Below, piece after piece: positions 50,343 through 56,501 of a stretch of 64,000 nucleotides of DNA. The number at the start of each line of letters is the position of its first letter. Positions within the stretch are counted from its first letter, which is position 1. The DNA lies in contig NZ_VFNX01000001.1 in assembly GCF_006715785.1 (NCBI RefSeq), positions 4,754,001 to 4,818,000 on the forward strand, written 5' to 3'. The notes below the pieces were generated by a model. The model was not told where the DNA came from. It ran no database searches and saw only the letters and a program-made list of their open reading frames with translations. This DNA is from Streptomyces puniciscabiei (GTDB lineage Bacteria; Actinomycetota; Actinomycetes; Streptomycetales; Streptomycetaceae). The translations under genes were made by a program, and so were the position numbers.

Positions 50343-50737
50343 CCATCACGACCGTCGATCTGTTCTCCTCGATGCTGGACTTCCGACCCGACGGCGGTGT
50401 CCTGGCCGGCGCCCGGCGGATGACCGAAGGCGATCCCGGCTCCTGGCAGGTTGCGGCCTTCCATGTGGAGACCGACGCCGACGTGCACGCCGACCACTGG
50501 GAGGTGCATCCCGCGGGCGAGGAAGCCGTGTGCTGTCTGGCCGGGGGCGTGCGCCTGTATGTCCGCCCCACGGCTGAGGGCGGCGCCGAGGAGATGGTGC
50601 GGCTGGCGCCGGGCACCGCCGTGATCGTGCCGCGCGGCCGCTGGCACCGGCTCGAACTGGACGCTCCGAGCGATCTGATGTCGATCACCCGCCGGGGCGG
50701 CTCACGTCTGGAGAAACGCACCGGTCTCTGCGGCTGA
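50339..50737 (+). CDS. Cupin-domain protein
   Basis: 132-aa single cupin. Metal-site pattern: ADHWEVHPAGEEAVCCLAGG for cupin motif 1 (HxxxxxxE) and PGTAVIVPRGRWHRLELDAP for motif 2. The beta-barrel may bind a metal and act as a small enzyme or sensor; the reaction is unknown. ATG 50339 has AAGGAAC nine bases upstream and overlaps the MFS stop. Being coupled to the drug exporter suggests modification of the exported compound; this is inference. Confidence 0.85.
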   Translation: MTITTVDLFSSMLDFRPDGGVLAGARRMTEGDPGSWQVAAFHVETDADVHADHWEVHPAGEEAVCCLAGGVRLYVRPTAEGGAEEMVRLAPGTAVIVPRGRWHRLELDAPSDLMSITRRGGSRLEKRTGLCG

Positions 50738-50765
50738 TCGATCCGCGCCCGATCGATCCGCGCCG
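50736..50765 (+). repeat. 15-bp tandem repeat after the cupin gene
   Basis: GATCGATCCGCGCCC (50736-50750) is followed directly by GATCGATCCGCGCCG (50751-50765); the first copy overlaps the cupin stop codon. Confidence 0.8.
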
Positions 50766-50779
50766 TTGAGCAGCCCGGG

Positions 50780-50813
50780 AGGGGGCGGCAGCCGATCCCG
50801 TCCGTCGCCCCCT
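50780..50813. terminator. Convergent terminator
   Basis: AGGGGGCG (50780-50787) / CGCCCCCT (50806-50813), an 8-bp perfect stem between the convergent cupin and DUF4232-like genes. Confidence 0.6.
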
Positions 50814-50843
50814 GGCGCGCCGCCCGGACCTGTCACCTCCGCC

Positions 50844-51389
50844 TCAGAAGACGCCGTCGACATTGACCGGACCGACCTGGAAGACGCCGGAGCAGATGGT
50901 CCAGGGTGCCGGGACCAGGGTCGCGGTGCGGGAAGCCGGCGGGTAGACCCGCAGGTAGCTGCCGGTGCGCAGGCAGGGCCCGCCCACCGGGCCGTTGGTG
51001 GTGCGGACGACCGCCGACGCCGTATGGGCGGGGGCGAGGGTGACCGTGCCGTACGACCGGCCGCTGCGGGTGGCGGCCGGGCCGATCCGGTGGTGCGCGG
51101 TGTCCAGGACGCTGACGCCCGGGTAGCCGCGCAGGGCACAGCTGGCCGTGCCGGTGTTCGTGAACCGGACAGGCCAGTACAGCGACCCGGCCGCGCCTTC
51201 CTTGCGGCCCATGGAGAGGTACAGGTCGCTCACACCCCGGACAGTGGTCGACGCCCGTGCCGTCGCCGGGGTCGCGCTCCACGCGGCTCCCGCGGCCGTG
51301 AGGCCGAGAAGAGCGGCGGTCAGCACGGCCGCCGGGCCGCGCCGGGGGAGTGTCCGGAGGAGTCTCAGAGGATTCGGGTACCGGGACAT
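50844..51389 (-). CDS. Secreted DUF4232-like protein
   Basis: 181-aa exported protein. Signal peptide: a basic N terminus, then PAAVLTAALLGLTAAGAAWS. The mature domain of about 130 residues has the DUF4232 pattern: LYLSMGRKEGAAGSLYWPVR and FTNTGTASCALRGYPGVSVL, a second Cys in GPVGGPCLRTGS and a third in WTICSGV. Members are common actinobacterial extracellular or lipoproteins of unknown role. ATG 51389 follows GGAGG. Five 8-bp direct repeats precede it at 51408-51447. Confidence 0.85.
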   Translation of the reverse strand: MSRYPNPLRLLRTLPRRGPAAVLTAALLGLTAAGAAWSATPATARASTTVRGVSDLYLSMGRKEGAAGSLYWPVRFTNTGTASCALRGYPGVSVLDTAHHRIGPAATRSGRSYGTVTLAPAHTASAVVRTTNGPVGGPCLRTGSYLRVYPPASRTATLVPAPWTICSGVFQVGPVNVDGVF

Positions 51390-51407
51390 GCCGTATCCGC
51401 CTCCATC

Positions 51408-51447
51408 GGGTGAATGGGTGAATGGGTGAATGGCTGAAGGGGTGAAT
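51408..51447 (+). repeat. Five 8-bp direct repeats
   Basis: GGGTGAAT in units 1, 2, 3 and 5, with GGCTGAAG as unit 4, in perfect 8-bp phase, just upstream of the ribosome site of the DUF4232-like gene. It may alter promoter spacing or simply be a slippage tract. Confidence 0.85.
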
Positions 51448-51597
51448 CAGTGGATGAAGGGCACTTTGTTCGATGCACCCCGGGCCGGAAAAGTTGTGCC
51501 CATCCCTCGTCCATCGCCTTGCGGGTCCCCTGGCACACGGTCGCAACACGCCTTTCGTAATCGACGCGCATGGTTGATCGTTGGGCCGTGCATCAAT

Positions 51598-51623
51598 GAC
51601 GAAGAGGACCGACGAAGAGGACC
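51598..51623 (+). repeat. 13-bp tandem repeat before the sugar transporter
   Basis: GACGAAGAGGACC occurs twice in tandem (51598-51610, 51611-51623), 20 bases before the ATG of the solute-binding protein. Each copy contains an AGAGG that could be mistaken for a Shine-Dalgarno. Confidence 0.75.
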
Positions 51624-51643
51624 GACGTCAGGGGGCACCGACG

Positions 51644-52915
51644 ATGACGATGAGCCGTAGGGGACTGCTGGCCGCGGGGGCAGGGACGATGGCAGGTGCC
51701 GGGTTACTCGGCGCCTGCGGATCCAACACCGGGCGCGGGGGCGGGGACGCCCAGGGGACGGCGCTGTCGCAGTGGTATCACCAGTACGGTGAGGCCGGCA
51801 CCCAGCAGGCCGTCGAGCGGTACGCCGGCGCCTACCGCAAGGCGCGCGTCACGGTGCAGTGGCGGCCGGGGAACTACGACCAGCAGACCGCCGCCGCCCT
51901 GCTCACCGACTCCGGGCCGGACGTCTTCGAGGTCAACGGGCCCACGCTCGACCAGATCCAGGGCGGTCAGGTCGTCGACCTCACCGAGCTGATCAAGGAC
52001 GTCAGGGACGACTTCAATCCGGCCGTCCTCGCGCCCAAGACGTACGAGGGCCGGGTCTGGGCCGTTCCGCAGGTCATCGACATGCAGATGCTCTACTACC
52101 GCAAGAGCCTGCTGCGCGACGCCGGGGTCGAGCCGCCGGACACGCTGGACGCCCTCGTGGACGCGGCGCGCAAGCTCACCGGCAGCAAGGTCAAGGGCCT
52201 GTTCCTGGGGAACGACGGGGGAGCCGGTGTGCTCGGCGGCACGCCCCTGTACGCCGCCGGGCTCCAGCTCGTCACCGAGGACGGCAAGGTCGGCTTCGAC
52301 GATCCCGCCGCCGCCCGCACCCTCGGCAAGCTCCACCGGCTGTACGCCGACAAGTCGCTCCTGCTCGGCGCGCCCGCCGACTGGTCCGACCCGTCCGCCT
52401 TCGTCCAGGGGCTGACCGCGATGCAGTGGTCCGGGCTGTGGGCGCTGCCGCAGATCAAGAAGGAGCTGGGGGACGACTTCGGGGTCCTGCCGTTCCCCGA
52501 GGACGGCGGTCACGGCAGGCCCGCCGTACCGGTCGGGGCGTACGGCGCCGCCGTCAGCGGCCGCAGCAGGCACAAGGAGGCCGCGAAGGAGTTCGTGCGC
52601 TGGCTGTGGGTCCAACGCACCGACTACCAGGAGGACTTCGCGCTGTCGTACGGCTTTCACATCCCGGCCCGGATCTCCCTCGCCAGGAAGGCCACCCAGC
52701 TGCGGTCGGGGGCCGCCGCCGACGCCGTGCGCCTCACCACCGACCACGGCTACGCCCAGCCGCTGCTGTGGACGCCGGCCGCCCAGACCGCCTACCAGGA
52801 CGCGCTCAGCCGGATCATCAGCAGCGGGGCGAGTCCGGAGGGCGAACTGCGGGCCGTCGTACGGAAGGTGGCCGCCGAGCTCGACCGGGTGAAGAACGCG
52901 AAGAAGACCTCGTGA
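51644..52915 (+). CDS. Sugar ABC transporter substrate-binding lipoprotein (CUT1 family)
   Basis: 423-aa family 1 solute-binding protein. Tat-like SRRGLLAAGAGTMAG, then lipobox LLGACGSN, so a Tat lipoprotein is likely. Mature domain features: VQWRPGNYDQQTAAALLTDS, SGPDVFEVNGPTLDQIQGGQ, YEGRVWAVPQVIDMQMLYYR and EVGA-like late blocks (AKEFVRWLWVQRTDYQEDF). Binds an oligosaccharide or sugar. ATG 51644 is the first of two close Met codons and has GGGGG about nine bases upstream. First gene of a three-gene operon with two permeases; no ATPase is encoded. Confidence 0.9.
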   Translation: MTMSRRGLLAAGAGTMAGAGLLGACGSNTGRGGGDAQGTALSQWYHQYGEAGTQQAVERYAGAYRKARVTVQWRPGNYDQQTAAALLTDSGPDVFEVNGPTLDQIQGGQVVDLTELIKDVRDDFNPAVLAPKTYEGRVWAVPQVIDMQMLYYRKSLLRDAGVEPPDTLDALVDAARKLTGSKVKGLFLGNDGGAGVLGGTPLYAAGLQLVTEDGKVGFDDPAAARTLGKLHRLYADKSLLLGAPADWSDPSAFVQGLTAMQWSGLWALPQIKKELGDDFGVLPFPEDGGHGRPAVPVGAYGAAVSGRSRHKEAAKEFVRWLWVQRTDYQEDFALSYGFHIPARISLARKATQLRSGAAADAVRLTTDHGYAQPLLWTPAAQTAYQDALSRIISSGASPEGELRAVVRKVAAELDRVKNAKKTS

Positions 52916-53814
52916 GGAGCCGCAGGACCCTCTGGTTCTGGGTGTTCGTGGGGCCGTTCGCGCTCGGGCTGGCGCTGTTCACCTACGTTCCGCTGCTGTG
53001 GAGCGTGGGACTGAGCCTCTTCGACGCGCACAACACCGTCACGCCCACGCACTTCGTCGGGCTGGACAACTACACGGCGATGCTGAGGGACGACGCGTTC
53101 GTCGACAGCCTGCGGACCTTTCTCGTCTTCACCGCCTTCATCGTGCCGGTCACCTATGCCCTCTCCCTCTCGCTCGCCCTGATGGTGAACCGCCTCGGAC
53201 GCGCCCGCGCCTTCTTCCGGTCCGTCTTCTTCCTCCCGGCCGCCTGCAGTTACGTCGTCGCCGCGCTGGTGTGGAAGATGTCGATCTTCAACGGGGTGCG
53301 GTTCGGGCTGGCCAACACCGTCCTGGGGTGGTTCGGCGGGGATCCCGTCGCCTGGCTGGCCGGCAGCGATCCGCCCTGGTACTGGCTGGTCATCGTGACC
53401 GTACGGCTGTGGCTGCAGGCCGGGTTCTACATGATCCTCTTCCTGGCCGGGCTGCAGCGGATCGACCCGGTGCTGTACGAGGCGGCCGCCGTGGACGGGG
53501 CCCGGCCCGGCTGGACCGTGCTGCGGCACATCACCCTGCCGCAGCTGCGGGCCACCTCGGTCGCGGTGGTGCTGCTGCTCGTCATCAACGCCTTCCAGGC
53601 CTTCGACGAGTTCTACAACCTGCTCTCGGACGCGCGGGGTTATCCGCCGTACGCCCGGCCGCCGCTGGTCTACCTCTACTACACCGCTCTCGGGCAGGGG
53701 CAGAACCTGGGGCTCGGCAGCGCGGGCGCGGTGATCCTCGCGCTGGTCATCGCGGTCGTCACGGTGGGGCAGGCGCGGTGGCTGCGACTGGGAAGGACGG
53801 ACGCCGATGGATGA
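52912..53814 (+). CDS. Sugar ABC transporter permease 1 (MalF/UgpA-like)
   Basis: 300-aa permease with six TM helices. TM1 is TLWFWVFVGPFALGLALFTY, GLDNYTAMLRDDAFVDSLRT is the usual loop, and the EAA motif is YEAAAVDGARPGWTVLRHIT. GTG 52912 overlaps the preceding stop by four bases. Forms the channel with permease 2. Confidence 0.93.
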   Translation: MRSRRTLWFWVFVGPFALGLALFTYVPLLWSVGLSLFDAHNTVTPTHFVGLDNYTAMLRDDAFVDSLRTFLVFTAFIVPVTYALSLSLALMVNRLGRARAFFRSVFFLPAACSYVVAALVWKMSIFNGVRFGLANTVLGWFGGDPVAWLAGSDPPWYWLVIVTVRLWLQAGFYMILFLAGLQRIDPVLYEAAAVDGARPGWTVLRHITLPQLRATSVAVVLLLVINAFQAFDEFYNLLSDARGYPPYARPPLVYLYYTALGQGQNLGLGSAGAVILALVIAVVTVGQARWLRLGRTDADG

Positions 53815-54640
53815 CGCCCTGGTACGGGTGGGCCGGGCGCTCAGGCTGGTGATGCTGATCGCGCTCGCCCTGCTCTTCCTGATCCCCTTCTATCTGCTGG
53901 TGCGCAACGGGCTGTCGAGCGAGCAGGACATCACCTCGCCCGAATGGACCTTCTTTCCGGGGGAGGTGCGATGGGAAAACGTCCGGGAGCTGTTCGACGA
54001 CCCGTCCGTCCCGTTCGCCCGCTCGCTGCTCAACTCCGCGCTGATCGCCGTCGCGACCACGCTGGGCACCCTGTTCCTGGCCTCCCTCGCGGGCTACGGC
54101 CTCGCCCGCATCCCCTACCGGCACGCGAACAAGGTCTTCTACGGCATCCTCGGCACCCTGCTGGTCCCGGCCGCCGTCACCTTCGTGCCCAGCTTCGTGC
54201 TGGTGTCGTCGCTGGGCTGGATCTCCACCTACCGGGGGCTGATCGTCCCGACGCTGTTCTCCGCGTTCGCCTGTTTCGTGTTCCGGCAGTACTTCCTCGG
54301 CTTTCCGCGGGAGTTGGAGGACGCGGCGCAGGTCGACGGGCTCGGGTACTGGCGGACGTACTGGCTGGTGGTGGTGCCGAACGCGCGGCCGGTGTTCGCG
54401 GCGGTCGGGACGATCGTGTTCCTCGGGGCGTGGAACTCCTTCCTGTGGCCGCTGGTGATCGGGCAGGACCAGAGCGCCTGGACGGTGCAGGTGGCCCTGT
54501 CGTCGTTCACCACCTCCCAGGTCGTGCGACTGCACGAGCTGTTCGTCGCCGCGGCCGTGTCGATCCTGCCGCTGCTCGTGGTGTTCCTGTTCTTCCAGCG
54601 GTGGATCGTGGCCGGGGTGGAGCGGTCGGGGATCGACTAG
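53807..54640 (+). CDS. Sugar ABC transporter permease 2 (MalG/UgpE-like)
   Basis: 277-aa permease, six TM helices. LVMLIALALLFLIPFYLLVR starts it, NSALIAVATTLGTLFLASLA and GYGLARIPYRHANKVF follow, and the EAA loop is LEDAAQVDGLGYWRTYWLVV. Overlaps permease 1 by eight bases. With no ATPase here, the transporter probably uses the shared MsiK-type ATPase that serves many Streptomyces sugar importers, encoded elsewhere. Confidence 0.93.
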   Translation: MDDALVRVGRALRLVMLIALALLFLIPFYLLVRNGLSSEQDITSPEWTFFPGEVRWENVRELFDDPSVPFARSLLNSALIAVATTLGTLFLASLAGYGLARIPYRHANKVFYGILGTLLVPAAVTFVPSFVLVSSLGWISTYRGLIVPTLFSAFACFVFRQYFLGFPRELEDAAQVDGLGYWRTYWLVVVPNARPVFAAVGTIVFLGAWNSFLWPLVIGQDQSAWTVQVALSSFTTSQVVRLHELFVAAAVSILPLLVVFLFFQRWIVAGVERSGID

Positions 54641-54655
54641 CCGGTCACCAGCGGG

Positions 54656-55432
54656 TCACAGCGTGCCGCCGCTGTCCACGACCAGGTCGGTGCCGACGAC
54701 GGAGGCCGCGTCGTCCGAGGCCAGGTAGAGGACGGCGGCGGCGACCTCCCGGGTGGCGGCGATGCGGCCGAGCGGGAGGGTGGCCCGCGCGCGCTCGGCC
54801 CGGTCCGCCTCGGTCTCGCCCGGGCGCAGGGACATGGAGGTCTCGGTGGCACCGGGGCTGACCACGTTGATCCGCACACCGTCCCGGATGTGGTCCAGGG
54901 CGGCGCCCCGGCTGAGCGCGGTCACGGCCGCCTTGGACGCGGAGTAGGCGGCGGCTCCGCGGGAGGCGGTGTGCAGGCCGAAGGTGGAGGAGATGTTGAC
55001 GATCGCGCCGCCCGCCGGCTGGGTGCGCATCCGGCGGATCTGCGCCTGGAGGGCCAGGAAGACCCCGGTGACGTTGGTCGCGAGCTGGGTGTGCCAGTCC
55101 TCCTCCGGGAGGTCCGCGAGGGGCTGCCCGCCCCGGAACACGCCCGCGTTGTTGACCGCCACGTCGAGCGAGCCGAAGTACTCGACGGCGGCGCGGACCA
55201 CCGCGTCGGCATCCCCCGCACGGGAGATGTCGGCGCTCACCGCGAGGCCCTTGCCGCCCTGTTCCTCGATCAGCCGGACGGTCTCCGCCAGCGGCTCGGG
55301 GCGCCGTCCGGCGACGACGACCCGGGCTCCCTCGGCGGCGAGCGCGAGGGCGACGGTCCGGCCGATGCCGGATCCGGCGCCGGTGACGAGGGCCGTCCGG
55401 CCGGAGAAACGGTGGTGTGCGGCGGTGGTCAT
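54656..55432 (-). CDS. SDR-family oxidoreductase
   Basis: 258-aa short-chain dehydrogenase/reductase, Rossmann fold. Cofactor motif TGAGSGIG near residue 17, NNAGV in the middle, catalytic Ser in NISSTF and Tyr/Lys in AYSASKAAV. The basic residue pattern VVAGRRPEPL suggests NADP use. Substrate unknown. ATG 55432 follows GGGGAGATC. The upstream TetR gene on the same strand and a shared 16-bp motif in both promoters suggest it is that regulator's target. Confidence 0.93.
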   Translation of the reverse strand: MTTAAHHRFSGRTALVTGAGSGIGRTVALALAAEGARVVVAGRRPEPLAETVRLIEEQGGKGLAVSADISRAGDADAVVRAAVEYFGSLDVAVNNAGVFRGGQPLADLPEEDWHTQLATNVTGVFLALQAQIRRMRTQPAGGAIVNISSTFGLHTASRGAAAYSASKAAVTALSRGAALDHIRDGVRINVVSPGATETSMSLRPGETEADRAERARATLPLGRIAATREVAAAVLYLASDDAASVVGTDLVVDSGGTL

Positions 55433-55445
55433 GATCTCCCCTTTT

Positions 55446-55461
55446 CTTGACCGTTCGTTTC
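55446..55461 (-). promoter_or_regulatory. TetR operator candidate, SDR promoter
   Basis: Minus strand GAAACGAACGGTCAAG, ending about 14 bases before the SDR start codon. It matches GGAACGATCAGTCAAG in the tetR promoter at 56109-56124 at 13 of 16 positions. The ACGAACGGT form resembles known TetR-family sites. Confidence 0.6.
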
Positions 55462-55501
55462 AGTATGAGGTGATGAAAAAGGCGCTGCTCGACCGTGCGC
55501 C

Positions 55502-56086
55502 TCAGTCGAGCAGCGCCAGCGCCTGCTCTGCCGCGTCCCGTACCCGGGCCGGGTCCGAGGACGCCTTGCCGACCACCCGCAGCCCCTGCATCAGCACCAG
55601 GAGCATGCGTGCGAGGACGAGCGGGTCGCGGTCGGCGGGCAGTTCACCCTGGGCCTGGGCGCGCACGAGTGCCGAGTGCAGCGCCGTCTCGATGTGGTCC
55701 CAGTTGCGCTCGACGTGCCGGGCGGCGGCCGGGTCGTGCGGGGCGAGTTCGGCGGCGGTGTTGGTGATCAGGCAGCCGTTCAGCCGCAGCCGCTCGTCGG
55801 CGGCCTCCGCCGCGTACCGCCGTACGACCCCGCGCACGGCCGGCAGGGCGGCGCCCGGCTGGGACAGCTCCCGCACGATCCGGCCGAGCCCCGCCCGCTC
55901 GTAGCGCTCCAGCGCCTTCAGGTACAGCTCGTGCTTGCTGCCGAAGGTCGCGTACAGGCTCGCTCTGCCGATGCCGAGGTGCTCGACCAGGCCGGCCATC
56001 GACGTCGCCTCGTAGCCGCGCCGCCAGAACAGCTCGAGGGCCGACTGCAGCGCGGCGTCCGGATCGAATTCCTTGGTCCTGGCCAC
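55502..56086 (-). CDS. TetR-family regulator
   Basis: 194-aa regulator of the AcrR/NemR type. HTH: FDPDAALQSALELFWRRGYE, TSMAGLVEHLGIGRASLYAT and FGSKHELYLKALERY. The C-terminal domain (ERLRLNGCLITNTAAELAPH) has the Cys seen in several redox or electrophile-sensing relatives. GTG 56086 is seven bases after a -10 (TAGGCT), so leaderless. Probably represses itself and the downstream SDR gene. Confidence 0.92.
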   Translation of the reverse strand: MARTKEFDPDAALQSALELFWRRGYEATSMAGLVEHLGIGRASLYATFGSKHELYLKALERYERAGLGRIVRELSQPGAALPAVRGVVRRYAAEAADERLRLNGCLITNTAAELAPHDPAAARHVERNWDHIETALHSALVRAQAQGELPADRDPLVLARMLLVLMQGLRVVGKASSDPARVRDAAEQALALLD

Positions 56087-56093
56087 GTACCGC

Positions 56094-56124
56094 AGCCTAG
56101 GTTTATCTGGAACGATCAGTCAAG
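56094..56124 (-). promoter_or_regulatory. tetR leaderless promoter with operator
   Basis: Minus strand -35 TTGACT (56118-56123), 18-base spacer, -10 TAGGCT (56094-56099), then seven bases to the GTG. The operator motif (56109-56124, plus strand GGAACGATCAGTCAAG) covers the -35, consistent with autorepression. Confidence 0.65.
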
Positions 56125-56147
56125 CAAAGTCGATCCGTCGGCGTCGG

Positions 56148-56501
56148 TCAGACCGTGCGCACCTCGTACGCCGCCACCCGCACCTCGGCGTCGTCCAGGC
56201 ACTCCCCGCTGACCAGGTCGAAACGCTGCTTCAGCAGGGGCGAGGCGACGAACGGGCGGCCGAGGCGGGTGCCGGTCAGGCCGCGGGAGAGGACGGCCGC
56301 GCCGGTGAAGGGGTCGCGGTTGTCGACGGCGTACAGGCGGTCGGCGCGGTCCCGGAAGAGGGCCACCTGGCGGCCGTCCGGCAGCAGGGCGGCCACCCCG
56401 CGGCCCGGGGTGAGCGCGCTCAGGTCGCAGGCCGTGAACCAGTCGTCGTCGGCGAGCCGGAGCTGGACCTTGAGGTCGGTGGTCTCGACAGCCAGGGTCA
56501 T
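56148..56501 (-). CDS. nirD: Nitrite reductase small subunit NirD
   Basis: 117-aa Rieske-fold subunit of the NAD(P)H-dependent assimilatory nitrite reductase. The pattern VALFRDRADRLYAVDNRDPF and FVASPLLKQRFDLVSGECLD is typical. The Rieske Cys/His ligands are absent, as usual for NirD. ATG 56501 overlaps the nirB stop by four bases. Works with NirB to reduce nitrite to ammonium. The 3' end faces the tetR gene. Confidence 0.95.
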   Translation of the reverse strand: MTLAVETTDLKVQLRLADDDWFTACDLSALTPGRGVAALLPDGRQVALFRDRADRLYAVDNRDPFTGAAVLSRGLTGTRLGRPFVASPLLKQRFDLVSGECLDDAEVRVAAYEVRTV

